A DNA stretch of 64,000 bases, taken from assembly GCF_037038585.1 (NCBI RefSeq), contig NC_092520.1, positions 4,147,501 to 4,211,500 of the forward strand, given 5' to 3'. Below are positions 9,700 through 22,313 of the stretch, one piece after another. Every line of letters begins with the position of its first letter. Position 1 is the stretch's first letter. The translations under genes and the position numbers were made by a program. This stretch comes from Patagioenas fasciata (taxonomy: Eukaryota > Chordata > Aves > Columbiformes > Columbidae). The notes under the pieces are model-generated. The model was not told the DNA's origin, searched no databases, and saw only the letters and a list, made by a program, of their open reading frames with translations.

Positions 9700-12600
9700 C
9701 AGCTCCTTAAGTCTACACCACAGCACGAATAGCTCCTCTTCTGCTCTGTAAGCACCAGAGAAAAGAGATATTGAGTGTTTGGGGTAAGCAGAATATTTTA
9801 TTTTGGGCTTTACCATCTTGCTGATGTGTTACATTCCCCTTTTCCCCATTTCTTCCTTGTACCCATCATGACATACACAGAACTTTTTATACTTGCGTCA
9901 AAATCTTCTTGGTTATTTCCCCAGGTCCCCTAGACCTCTCTCTATAGATGAGCCCTCCAATAACCCTCTCCACACTGCCAAACACCTTCCTTCCCCAGTG
10001 GACCTGGCAATAAAACTGTCACCCTGGAAAGACCTTGAATATCTCTGTGCCTTTCCTAGCTAGGAAGTCCCTTACAATAATTTAGCTCAAGTCACAGGAC
10101 CAGCACTTGTGGTCTAGAGGGAATAATTTATAATTCAACCTTTTAGTGGTATTAACTTCAAATACATCATATCAATTATATATCTCATTGCTGGGTGTTC
10201 AGGAGCGGTCCTCTCTTCATCACTAATGATTATGGGAAGCCACAGAGTCTTTCAGATGCAGTAGGGAGAGCAGCTCTATCCATTCATTTCATTAATTTCC
10301 TTCCTTTCATTCGTTTTCTCGCATGGCCCAGATCTGGGCAGTTTCCTGGACACGCGTTTCATTGAAGACTAATACAGCTCAAGATGGTTATCAGCCGTCA
10401 CCAAATAGCTTCACATTCAAAAAGTGCCTAAGAGACACATGAACATCAAGCTAAACCAAGAACCTTGGTTTGTATGTTCCTAGTGCACCAGGTTTTGACA
10501 CCAGGTTGTGACCAAAGCCTGAAATTAATAAGGTTTTTGCCGCTAGGTGTCTGATTTTTTTGAATGGAAGTTAAAAGTTTGATTTTTCCATATACAAATA
10601 TACCAACACCTCTATTCATATATCATATGCTCACTGCTATCTCGTTTCTTTTGGTATTGACAACGGCACTGTACATTTTAATTCCATTCAGTGTCAGTAG
10701 TTTCAAAGTCTCCTGGAACAGGTGGAAAACTCCAGTGATTCACTTTTAGGGGGTGTTTATAGCATTAAAATCTCTTGTGTTGAAAAAAATGTGGGTCAGG
10801 CACCCAACAACGAAAGATTAAAAAGTAATCGACTTGGAGGTCTATTTATTAGTGTAATTACTCTAACCCTTAACGATTCATATTCTTCTAGAGCCAAATA
10901 GGTTGAAGCCTTCATCACTTTCTCTCTTTTATTCTGCTTCTTGCTTGCCAGTGAAAGAAAAGACTCCCCTGCAATCAAGTGAAAAGCTGGTTGCCCCCCA
11001 CAGGTCTGCCACGTCTGTCCCATGCTTAGATCATCCAGGACTGGGGACAACACTCCTGCCTTTGCAAAACAAGCTCGGGTCCTGGCATTGCATGGTTTGC
11101 CTCAGGAATAAACAAGCAAGGTAAATAATGAAGAAAAAAAATACAGTTATTAAGGTGATTTATCTGGCTGGAATTAACTTTAAAGTTTAAGACCTGGTGC
11201 AAGCCTCCAAACCTTGCTTTTTTCTCACGCCTCGAGCTCGTCATTACTGCAACCACCACATCACAGAGTGAAGATCTCTTTGTAACGCGGTGTTATTTGC
11301 ACGGCATCAGATCAGTTCCGAACACTCTTACACACTCATTGAGGTGAGCGAGAGATACTCATACAAGACATAACATTTCCCGTGGGAAGATTAAGCCACA
11401 GCTGTATTGCTTTGCTTTAAATTTTTAGAGCAGAAGAGGGTGCTCTAAACTCTTGGTTTGACCTCCCACATCAGCCTGGCCAAGCAGCCTCCCAGGAGCT
11501 GCTGCTGCTGCTCTGAGCTCTTCAGGCATCCTGGAAATAAAATGCATTTTCTATCGAATTATACCAGAGGGTACTGCTGAATAAAGCTGATTTCTCTGCA
11601 AACCCTCTGTGGCCAGCAGAGACAGGGGGAACGCCTGGCTCCTGTTCTCATATCTCCAGTGATTATAGAGAAAATTGAGCAAAAGCAGCATGGCAATGCT
11701 CGCGTTAGCCTTTCTTCACGTCCTCTGAGCCTTAATTAAAAGCTCCAGCCTTGGAGAATGTACCAGGTTCCCACGTCCATTATTCCAATTGTTAATTACC
11801 CTCAACATTAAAAATACCCACTAGTGTGTTTGGCTTCAGCTTCCTGCAACAGGCTCTCGCTCCACCTTTGCCTGTGAAACAAAGAACCAGGAAGCACAAT
11901 AAACATCACCTCCCTGTAGACATTTGCACACCATAATTAGCTCGCATCCTAGTCATCCTCTGAGCAAAATAAATAAGCAGCTCCTCAAGGCTTTTGACGT
12001 GGAGGATACTTTCAGGATTTCATCCTTGCCACGCTCTTTTGGCATTCATTTTTAACTTCCCTTCTTTTTGCTAGATTAAAAACAGTATCCATCAGTGACT
12101 CTCGCTCCTTAATGCTGAATATAAAGGTGATGGCATCTTTTATCCCAGATTTCATTTTTCTCTACTTTAATTCTATAGCTCAGATGAACACTGTTGCAGC
12201 ATCACAGTTTTCAAGCCCATCTCTGCTTTCCGTAATGCAAACCTCTGCATTGGCAGTGTGGTATGAATTATTTGTTCCCAGATGTATGCAAACCTGTCTG
12301 GTTTTAGTTTAGTAGATATTTTTCAAATATGTCTACTTAGTGAGAGGTCCAAGACCAATCTGCAAGCTTTATGAATAATGACTTTTCTGCTTCTTCTAGA
12401 TAATGTGATACAGTTATTGAGGAAAAAATGAGACTCCAGAGGCTCCACTAGAAAACAATAATAGAAGGTGCATCCTCACCTACTATTTTATTTCAAAATA
12501 TCATTTAATAATTTCTAATTTTCTTTATGACGTGGACACACTGACTATGTAGCACTAATTTTCTCTCTCAATATCACCTTTCAGTAGGATGACAGCTTGT

Positions 12601-14829
12601 AGGCGTTTAAGATGACAATGTCACCACTTGACTTTACATGCCAGACTTGTGACTCGATCACAAAAATTATGTAAAGTCAAACTGACAAGATTTATTATCG
12701 TTCCAGCCTCACTGCCTGGCATTAGTTAACCTCCATCCTTTAATACTTTACAAGCGCCTCTTCATTTTGTCCTTTCAATGACTTTGAGTTCGCCTGCTAT
12801 CAACTCAATCTGACATCAGTTTTTGGCCATGCACCACAGGAAAGGTTTGATGTCCATGGTTTTGGTGGGGCTGGTTTTTCTGGGGGAGGGAGTGTCCTGC
12901 TGTTCCATATTATCCTGTTTTCAAGTTGCAGCCTGGCATGTGGAATCCTTTTTTTTCCAGATTGTCTGGTTTTCATCACAGCAGCTCTAAGTCAGCCCTG
13001 TAGAGTCCTATAGGCTCAAGTTCAAGCAAGTCCACTTCTTTCCCAAAATGGCTGGATTTATTTGATTTTCTTGGAAGCTGATTTTGGAGCCTGTGAGATC
13101 TGAAGTCTCTGGCATTGGTGGAATAGTGGAATATATGACATTACAGGTGGTTTGGATAGTCAATATTAGAGCTGGCAGGAAACAGTCTCATAACACTGGA
13201 TGAGATATTTATACACTTATTTATTTAGGCATCAAAACCTGAGTGTTTAATTTGACAGCCTCATCTCCAGAAGCTCATTATACAGCAATACATAAAGAAA
13301 CACTCCTCTTCCAGGGGACATTTCCAAACCTCTTAGAATCCAGCTACAATTTGACCTAAGAAGTGGCTACCGTTCATCATTTTTTTATATGAGGCTTAGC
13401 AAGGCTGGATTTTAATAAGCAAGTTAAAGCCAAGTACTGGAGGAGATGGCATGTCTCCAGTGGTGTTAACTGAAAAAGCATATTCTTGAAATACATCAGA
13501 TTCAAAAAAACTGCACGTCTGGATCTATGTCTGGAGACCTTAGAAATTGCCAGGTGTCTTATCTGGGAATAAAGATATCAAGCAGGTCTGTCTCATGGCA
13601 GGGGAGCTTAAAAAGGATGAGTGTTAGATACATGTTTTGCAAGCCCAGCCTGCGCAGAGAATCCTGGAAACCAACCACATCAGCTCAGTGACAATGACAA
13701 TGTCATTGATGGCCTTAACAGAAAACCTGACGGGAAGAGCAAACCCACCCAGCACTTGTAGAGTTCGGGAAGTTTACAGTTCCTCTGATAGTTAAAAATT
13801 CAATTGTTTCAGCACAGTCTGGCCAAAAAAAAATTAAAAAAGAAACACACTGGATCTTCTGGCAGACAAAGAATGATGGGTTTTGGCCAGAGCTTTTCAC
13901 TGTGAATGGTAACAAGACTTCCAAATGCGTCATTTGACTCATGAATGGCTGGCTGACGATCTGCATGATGACTTACCCCTTGTTATGTTGCAAACTTTCC
14001 TGCGACCACATAACCTCACTGGAACATTCATCAGATCCTGCCAGATCTGATAAATAGCATTTATCCCTAAAATAAAGCTTGAACACTGAGTTGCGTTTCC
14101 TTTACACCATGGAGGAAATAATCCCAGAACATCTTCTTTCCCAATAGGTCTCGCCTAGCCTCTGGCACCTTTGGCATCTTGAAGAAAAGAGACAGTTTTA
14201 CTATCTTTACTAAACATCTGAGCTTTCAAAAGTTTGCTGGAGAGACTTTAACTTGTGTGCTGAACTACAGCATAGTGCTGGTGTTATATCTTCCTCCAGC
14301 TCTCACTTTGCGCATCACAATAAGTACTTTTGTCCCCTGTTATCAGGCTACCCAAACATCCAGACAATATTTGGTGGCAGAACAGCATCATTAGCATCAT
14401 TTAAATGTTTAGAAACTGAGGGCACAGAAAGTTTAGCTATCTAGCCCAGGTTGTATAGGAAACATGTTCACTTGACCCAAAGCTTTATGTTATTTTTAAT
14501 GTGGGATGAAACATGATCCAGGAGGTATGTTCCCACTGTTATAACTGTTGAATTCGACCATGTAGGACTTAGGCGTTTTTAAGACAAGGTCTCTGCATGA
14601 ACAGTCAGATGTTACACAGAAGATCATACAAGAGTAGAGAAAGAAACCACCCCGGGCTCTGAGATGTATGTCTATGCAGCCCTAAATCACTTCTCTGACA
14701 GCATCTGGACTTCCCTGACACCCAACTTCTACTGCATAAGAGCTCTCCTGTTGCAACACACTTTATTAATTTACCAGCAGGATATATAATAGTTTCTTGT
14801 ATCCCTATTTTCTAACACCACTTAGAGCA
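9700..14829. other. Intergenic DNA upstream of the GUCY2F-like gene, no gene seen
   Basis: About 5 kb with no CR1 copy, the longest stretch so near the gene that lacks one. Reading frames are short and show no known domain. The part at 11700-12010 has repeated TAATTA-like cores and may be regulatory. Confidence 0.5.
11700..12010. promoter_or_regulatory. Candidate conserved noncoding element
   Basis: TTAATTAA at 11732-11739, CCAATTGTTAATTACC at 11785-11800 and ATAATTAG at 11933-11940 lie in moderately GC sequence, a texture common in developmental enhancers. No conservation data are available here. Confidence 0.2.
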
Positions 14830-15070
14830 TAATGGCTTCAAGTGGCACCAGGGGAGGTTTAGATTGGATATCAAGAAAAATTCCTTCCTGGAAAAGGTTG
14901 CCGGATATTGGAACAGGCTGCCCAGTCCAGCAGTAGAGTCACCATCCCTGGAGGTGTTTGAAAGGCACGTAGATGAGGTTCTTAGGGACACGATTTAGTG
15001 ACAGCGTTGGATCAACAGTTGAACTTGATGATCTTGAGGGTCTTTTCCAACCAGAATGATTCTATGACTC
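14830..15070 (+). mobile_element. CR1 3'-end copy, group C
   Basis: CACCAGGGGAGGTTTAGATTGG through GGAACAGGCTGCCCAG and CACCATCCCTGGAGGTGTTT to CCAACCAGAATGATTCTATGA. Confidence 0.93.
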
Positions 15071-15219
15071 CATAAAGCGGAGTTTCAGAAAATAAATAAA
15101 TGAACAGTCGAAGTGATAATATGGAGCATGAGTTACATATGAACTTTCCTGGGTAGGCAGAAGGTCTTAGCGGGCAGCAGCCTCCAGCAACTTGATGGCT
15201 TTATCTCTCCTGCTTCAGT

Positions 15220-15254
<35 letters not shown>
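15220..15254. repeat. (AT)n microsatellite
   Basis: About 13 AT units followed by TTATATATTTTT. Likely variable in length between individuals. Confidence 0.9.
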
Positions 15255-16554
15255 TTTTGTTTAATGTTTTTTTCTTTCCCAGTTATATGTCAGTGACCTG
15301 CTCTGCATTGCAGCATAGTGGAAGATTCACCACCTGGCTGCAGTTTGGCTCTGCTCAATCCCTGCAAAGCCTTCTCCCATGGAAAGCCCATGCCCAAACC
15401 TTCCTGTTTCTCCCCTGTGTGCCCACAGAGCTGGGCAAGCGCCGGCTCAATTTACTGGGAATTAACTGGCCCTATTTGAGGCTAGCAGAACAACTAATCT
15501 GCAGGAATTTCTACTGGTGTTTTATAAAACTGTATTTGAAGCCTTTCTGAGGACCCTATCTGAAGGAAATATTTTGATTTCACTTAACGTCCAGAGCCTG
15601 CACAAAACTTAACGAGGGTCAATGTACTTAGTTTCAAAGAACATCTACTTAATTGTCATTCATAAAGACAACCCTTGAGATAGATAACTGTTTCCAAGAG
15701 ACGTTTGAACCACATGGACTGCTGCAGGTGATTATTTTGTAGTGCTGCTCAAACTCAGTTAACTCAGCTAGAACGACACATCTGTTAAAAACATGCTTCA
15801 ACTCTTCAGTAAAGCTAAGACCAGAGATAACAGAGAAAAACACCCCCAGTGTTTCATTTTCTCTACCTCCTGGGGGTATAGAAACAATCAGTCCTAACTG
15901 TCACCCAGCCATTAAATAACCAGCAATGCCTGCAATTCAACTGGTTACAGAAGGGGCTTGAAAAAGAAAATAACCGATTGCTCTTACCTATATTCATAGC
16001 AATATGTGATTTTTTTTTTTTTAAGGGAATTATAATTAAATGAAGACATTGACAGAAGCAAAACAAGAGATAAATCCTGGCATAAACATCACCATATTCC
16101 AAAGCTGGAGTCTGCAGGAGTCCCAAACAAACCCCCAGGTATTAATCCCTTCGTCTGAAACACGTACATCCACTCTAACACCTCGCTAAGTCCCCATTAT
16201 CTGTTGCTGCACAGCATGGCACACTGCAGCAGGGCAAGTGCAGCACGCCCTCGGAGACAGGGAGAGAAAAAACAGATCAAAACTACTGGTGAAAATAAGC
16301 ACTGACCCAGAAGACAGCCAGGCATTTTTAAATAGCAGCAGCCTGCTGTGTCCTGGCACAGCGGCCGTCACGAAGGGTCCCTTCCAGGGAGGTGAGAGAA
16401 ATAAGCAGCATGTTCCTTCTGGAAAAGGGAAACTTTTAGAGAAATTCAACTTTGCAAAGTACATCTGTGGCTGAAGAGCTGGAGCGTTAGTAGATGGGGA
16501 TCAGACTGGTATAACTGGGGTCCACAGTTAGTTTCAGCCAGGGTGAACCGAAGT
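15255..16554. other. Intergenic, no gene seen
   Basis: Mixed sequence with a short poly-T near 16010-16022. No recognised coding or repeat content. Confidence 0.5.
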
Positions 16555-17046
16555 ATCATAGAATCATGGAATAGTTTGGGTTGGAAGGGACCTACAAAGC
16601 TCACCCAGTGCCACCCCTGCCATGAGCAGGGACATCTTCACCAGCTCAGGTTGCTCAGAGCCCCGTCCAGCCTGGCCTGGGATGTCTCCAGGGATGGTTC
16701 ATCCACCACCTCTCTGGCCAACCTGGGACAGGCTCTCACCACCCTCAGGGGCAATAATTTCTTCCTCATGTCTGGCCTGAATCTCCCTCCTTTGGTTTAA
16801 AACCATCACCCCTTGTCCTGTTGCAAAAGGCCTTGATAAGAAGTCTGTCCCCATCTTTCTTACATGCCCCTTTTAAGCACTGAAACACCACTTTAAGACC
16901 TCCCTGGAGACTTCTACAGGCTGAACACCCCCAACTCTCTCAACCTGTCCTCCCAGCAGAGCTGTTCCAGCCTCACATCATTCCTGGGGCTCCTCTGGCC
17001 CCTCTCCAGCAGGTCCATGTGTGTCCTGTGCTGAGGACCCCAGACC
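16555..17046 (-). mobile_element. CR1 truncated copy, group B
   Basis: ATCATAGAATCATGGAATAG tail, TTGGGTTGGAAGGGACCTAC, then the CCATGAGCAGGGACATCTTC 3' UTR and ORF2 end (CAGCAGAGCTGTTCCAGCC, GTCCTGTGCTGAGGACCCC). Confidence 0.93.
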
Positions 17047-17301
17047 CGGAAATGCTGTCCCAAGAGCTGCAGTTCAGCTCTTCCCATGCCTATTTAAGGG
17101 AATTGATAATATCTTTGTCTCTTTAGGTGTGAAAGTGTCTCTCCTGATTAAAATTCCCTGAAGACCTACATATCCTAAGCTGATAATGATAAGCTGCTCA
17201 GGCTGACTGTATTGCTCTGCTACCCCCAGCACTGCTTTGGATGGGTAGCAGACACGAGGCGCAGACAGTCATTGCTGAGAGCTCTGCAAGACAAAACAGA
17301 A

Positions 17302-17786
17302 ATCACAGAATCACAAAATCACAGAATGTCAGGGATTGGAAGGGACCTGGAAAGCTCATCCAGTGCAATCCCCCCATGGAGCAGGAACACCCAGCTGAGG
17401 TTCCACAGGAAGGTGTCCAGGCGGGTTTGAATGTCTGCAGAGAAGGAGACTTCACAACCTCCCTGGGCAGCCTGGGCCAGGCTCTGCCACCCTCACTGAG
17501 AAGAAGTTTCTTCTCAAATTTAAGTGGAACCTCTTGTGTTTCAGTTTGAACCCATTACCCCTTGTCCTATCATTGGTTGTCACCGAGAAGACCCTGGCTC
17601 CATCCTCATGACATTCGCCCTTTATATATTGATAAACATGAAGGAGTCACTCCTCAGTGTCCTCTTCTCCAGCTCCAGAGCCCCAGCTCCCTCAGCCTTT
17701 CCTCACACGGGAGATGCTCCACTCCCTTCAGCATCTTTGTTGCCCTGCGCTGGACTCTCTCCAGCAGTTCCCTGTCCTTCTTGAGG
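17302..17786 (-). mobile_element. CR1 truncated copy, group A
   Basis: Tail ATCACAGAATCACAAAATC, GGATTGGAAGGGACCTGGAAA, intact 3' UTR block with GGCAGCCTGGGCCAGGCTC, ending in CTCCAGCAGTTCCCTGTCC. It lies about 100 bases from a second copy of the same group and orientation. Confidence 0.93.
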
Positions 17787-17885
17787 GCCATGGGGCAAAA
17801 AGGGAAGAGCTACATCAAGGTCTGGGGAAGTAGTGAATTTGCTGCCCTGGGAACCACCTATAGCCAGGCCAGGCTGGATGCATTT

Positions 17886-18169
17886 CACAGAATCCCAGAA
17901 TGTCGGGGATTGGAAGGGACCTGGAAAGCTCATCCAGTCCAATCCCCCCATGGAGCAGGAACACCCAGCTGAGGTTGCACAGGAAGGTGTCCAGGCGGGT
18001 TTGAATGTCTGCAGAGAAGTTTCTTCTCAAATTTAAGTGGAACCTTTTGTGTTCCGGTTTGAACCCATGTCTTACCATTGGTTACCATTGAGAAGAGCCT
18101 GGCTCCATCCTTGTGACACTCACCCTTTATGTATTTATAAAGATTAATGAGGTCACTCCTCAGTCTCCA
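17886..18169 (-). mobile_element. CR1 truncated copy, group A, with internal deletion
   Basis: Same group as the copy at 17302-17786, but it jumps from GTCTGCAGAGAAG directly to TTTCTTCTCAAATTTAAG near 18019. The roughly 70 bases between are lost, with the repeated AGAAG at the join. Confidence 0.92.
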
Positions 18170-21100
18170 AACTAAAGAGACCCAGCCCCCTGGAGGAATC
18201 AGTAGAGATAGATGAAGGGTGGGTCACGAAAGTCACTTCCTAAACTGTTCTTGGCTCTGACAGGCAGGTCCCAGCTTCATTGGCCTTTGTTCCCCATTGG
18301 ACACCAAGAAGTCCCAAACACGATGCAAGCCCAGACTCCAACTCTGGCCAGGCTGGTTCTCATTTGACCTTTTAAATTTATTTCAGGGTGTCTCTGTGAG
18401 GTTTGCAGTGCTCAAAAGCAGTCAAAACAGAGAGGTATGATGAGAAACCACTTCCCCAGGTTATGCCTCCTTCTCAGATGGTTTTAGTAAGGGTATGGCT
18501 ATGGGGCGGGCAGCTTGCCCTTTCCTACAAGGCCTGCCAGCTGTGAAAAAGAGACACCATCCTTGCCTCTTCTATTACATTACCTTCTGCAGCTGTAACT
18601 AAAGCAGACCATGCAGTCTTACACAATAAACCACTCGAGACTGGGATACCTTTTGGTACCTTTTGCTGTGTTTTAAAGAGCATGCAACACTTCCCAAGCT
18701 GGCATCTGGATCAGCATCACCACAAGTGACTGAAATAGTGAGTTGATAATGCAGTAGGTGCAGCAAAAAGCTGTCACTTCTGCTTCTTCCCTAAGACTGT
18801 AGACATATGTGCAAGCCATGTTTTACCACACATTGAGCAATTTATGCTGTTTTTCCTGAGAACTACAGTTTGCCAAAAGATTTCATATCTGGCTGTCAGG
18901 GCAGATTTCAAAGAGAAGTGTAAACACACAGTCAGGTATTCAGCTGGTGGAGTGAAGATGCTCATCCACAGCAGTATTGATCTCTGGTTATGATCCTATC
19001 CCAGCCTCTGGGCATTTTCCTTTGGGTGCAAAGACCAAGGAGGAGTTCTCCTGGGCCAGGATGAACCTCAATACAGTAAAACACATAAGGATATGCTTAA
19101 CATTTCACAACATTTTCCACATTAGCTCAGCTCCACATGTTGCAGCAGGGTTGGCAAATGTCTCCAGTTGTCTTCCTGGGATTTTCTGGTGGCTGTTCTA
19201 CTCTCTGAAAGCTCCTGTGCCGTGAGAAGTAACAGAGATGGGTATGTGGGTGAGATGTGATCAAAGTGACTTGTATGTTATTCCTGGGATGCCAAGGCAG
19301 GTCCAAAGAAATGGGAGGGTACTCCAAGAGGTGAGAGAACCGGTTTCAGGGTTTCCTGTTTTGTCATAGGCTTTTTGTAAGACCAAAGGCAAATCACATC
19401 ACCCACACAGCAAAGATAAGAAGCCTAGCTGCAAGACTTTAAAAGGGGAGATTTGAGTCAGCCCTAAGCAAACCACCATGTACCAATTAACAGGCTCTTC
19501 TTCTCATCTTTCATCTGTGTTTCTTCTTCTTCCTTGTGTTCACCACCATAGGCAGAAGGACACCCACATGAAAATTCCTGGTCCTGTTGCCATTTGCCAA
19601 AGCCCCGACATGGGGGAATTTAGAGCAAACTTGTCATGTCTATGACTTGCAGCGAGATGTCCTATATGTTTCTGCAGTTCACAGCCCCCAGTCGGGGGAC
19701 ATGGGACACGTTGGACCTTCCCTTTCATCTCAACTGACCTTAAGCAGCTCAGTGGGTGCCAAAAGTGGCTCTGGCACTCACGGGTTTATTTGTCTTCCCT
19801 CTCCCTTGGTTCTTCCAGCAGAAGATCAAAACAACCTGACATCTGGTTGCACTTTAATGCCGTGCTGGATTATGTCATGTCTTTCTTCCACAGCCTTTTA
19901 TTTTCTTTATTAATCACCCCTGAGCCAACATAGCTGTCACAGGCTCTGCTCAGGCAGCGTGTACCCCACGAGAGAGCGCTCCCTCGCTGGGCAGCTGCAC
20001 TTTTCCAACTGGTTAAACTGGAAGACAACTCAACTGGGGTAATTCGGTTCTTGGATTTCCCTCTAGTCCTCTGCTCACCCCCAAACCTCACCAAAGTCAG
20101 CTCCTTGCTAATCAGACATAACACACCAGCATCTGGTCTGTCAGAAGGTTTTTTTGGTTGTGTTTGTGTTTTTTGTTTGTTTGGTTGTTGCTGTTTTTCC
20201 ACAAAAGGTATTTTTTATTATCCTTTTTTAATCCTTTTTAATCCTTTTATTATCCTTATTTTTTATTATCCTTTCCACGACAGGATACAAGCACTTGCAA
20301 GCGAAACAGGAGGGCACGACAAGGGAGGGGGCTTCTGTTCTCGCAGACACACAATTTACCAAGTGCAAGTGTTATTTTCTGGTTCATCATCCAGACTAAA
20401 TTGCCACCAGCAGGATTTTGATCCTTAGATCAAGCTAAAATCAATGCTCGTAAAACACATTTCACTGTCCTCAGCCTTTCTTTTTCATATTTGGGGACCT
20501 CCTGTCCAAAAGAGCCTTGGTTGTTCCACTAAGCCACTGAGCACAATTTGTTTCTCCAATTAAGCAGTGAGCTGCCCTGGAGAAACGAGTGGAGAGCCTC
20601 TCTCAATGCCTCATTTTAATTAAGCTTCCCTCATGGTGAAAATCTGAGGATGACAGACAGTTCAGAGGGCTCCCCGAATGCCAGACTTATAACCACTCCT
20701 GATTTTATGTTATTCTGAGATGGGTTGGCTTTTTTTTACCCTGCTCAGATGATCACCGGGTCTCATCAAGCAATGTGCGTAAGTGTCCTTGCGTTAATGA
20801 GCAAGTCAGAGCGGCAGCCCCCCCACTTACCGCACCCTGCAGCTGCAAAGTGATGCTATAAAAACACTTAATGAAGCGTGATGCCTGAAAAACACCCAGC
20901 TCATTCCTCCAGGGAACGGGAATGTCCTCAGCCATGATTAAAGTGATGCTCAGGACTGGTGGTGGGAGGAGGAGGTTGGTGTTGCCTGCCCATTGTGCTC
21001 TGTGTTGGATAGCAGTGGAGCCTGTGGATTGATCCACCACCCTCCTGCTTTGGGAGAGGGGAAAAAAGATTGTCCTGTCCAGAGAAGCAGGGCCAAGACA

Positions 21101-21221
21101 TAGCGGATGGCAAGGTGAAGCCTTTGCTTTAAAACTGGGGAGATAAGTGGCCCAGCAGTGGGGCTGGGGGCTGGCCCAAGGAGTGGTCTCTTTGCATGAA
21201 CAGCAATGGACATGGGGTGAG
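18170..21221. other. Intergenic, no gene seen; low-complexity patches
   Basis: No supported coding sequence. G/T-rich and TTATTATCC-like runs lie at 20147-20275. AT-core motifs (CCAATTAAGC, TTTTAATTAAGC) lie at 20550-20660. Confidence 0.5.
20147..20275. repeat. T/G-rich stretch and TTATTATCCTTTTTAATCC-like tandem repeat
   Basis: 20147-20195 is GTTT/GGTT-rich; 20211-20275 repeats units of the TTTTTAATCC and TTTTATTATCC type with an imperfect period of about 10-12 bases. Confidence 0.8.
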
Positions 21222-21755
21222 AATCATAGACTCATTTTGGTTGGAAAAGACATTCAAGATCATGGAGTCCAACTATTAACACAACACTGGCAAGAAACCA
21301 TGTCCCTAAGAACCTCATGTACAGGTCTGTTGAACCCCTCCAGGGATGGTGACTCCAGCACTGTCCTGGGCAGCCTGGTCCAATGCCCCACAGCCCCTTC
21401 AATGAAGAAATTGTTCCCAAGATCCAACCTCAGCCTCCCCTGGTGCAACTTGAGGCCATTTCCTCTGCTCCTGTCGCTTGTTCCTGGGGAACAGAGCCCG
21501 ACCCCCCCTGGCTCCAAGCTCCTTTCAGGCAGTTCAGAGATCAGAAGGTCTCCCCTCAGCTCCTGTTCTCCAGCTGAACCCCCCAGGTCCCTCAGCCGCT
21601 CCCATCACACTTGTGCTCCAACCCCTTCCCCAGCTCCGTTCCCTTCTCTCAACTCACTCCAGCACCTCAAGGCCTTTCTTGTCATGAGGGACGCAAAACT
21701 GCCCCCAGGATTTGAGGTTTGGCCTCCCCAGGTCCCAGCACAGGGACGGTCCTCA
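21222..21755 (-). mobile_element. CR1 truncated copy, group C
   Basis: AATCATAGACTCATTTTGGT tail, CATGTCCCTAAGAACCTCAT, GGATGGTGACTCCAGCACTG, ORF2 end (CTCCAGCTGAACCCCCCAGG, CAGCACCTCAAGGCCTTTC). A long plus-strand reading frame over this region is an antisense artefact. Confidence 0.93.
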
Positions 21756-22027
21756 AAAAATGCCTTGGACATTGAGTTTGTCCCTCCTTTCCTGACATAC
21801 TTTGAAACTTTACTTCCTCTGAGGCCTTCAGCTGTAAGAAATCACCTCCCATCTGTGCCTAGTGTGAGACACCTCCCTTGTGGTGGCACAAGTGTGGGTT
21901 TGAGCCCTCCAGCTGATGCCAGGACATGTTTCCATCTCCACAGGGTACCCAAGCTCCCATGGCAGTTAGTGTTATTGGAGCCAGCAGGGAGCCTTGAAAG
22001 TAGTTCTGCTCCCCCCAAAACATCGGA

Positions 22028-22313
22028 GAATCACAGAATCGTAGAATGTCCTGAGTTGGAAGGGACCCACAAGGATCATCGGGTCCAAATCCTGTCTCTG
22101 CATAGGACAACCCCAAAATTTTCACCATGTCTCTGAGGACATTGCGCAATTGCTTTTTGAACACTGTCAGGCTTGGGGCTGTGACACCTCCCTGGGGAAC
22201 CTGTTCCAGTGTCCAACACCCTCTGGGTGAAGAACCTTTTCCTAATGTCCAACTTAAACCTCCATGGCACTTTTTCCTGCCATTCCCTTGGGTCCAATCA
22301 TTGGTGACCAGAA
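22028..22313 (-). mobile_element. CR1 3'-end copy, group D
   Basis: ATCACAGAATCGTAGAATG, TGAGTTGGAAGGGACCCACA, CTTGGGGCTGTGACACCTCC, GGTGAAGAACCTTTTCCTAA. The same group occurs on the plus strand at 38675-39104. Confidence 0.93.

Noticed and set aside
21147..22136. 329-codon plus-strand reading frame, the longest in the window
   Set aside because: Most of it is antisense read-through of the minus-strand CR1 copies at 21222-21755 and 22028-22313; no host domain.
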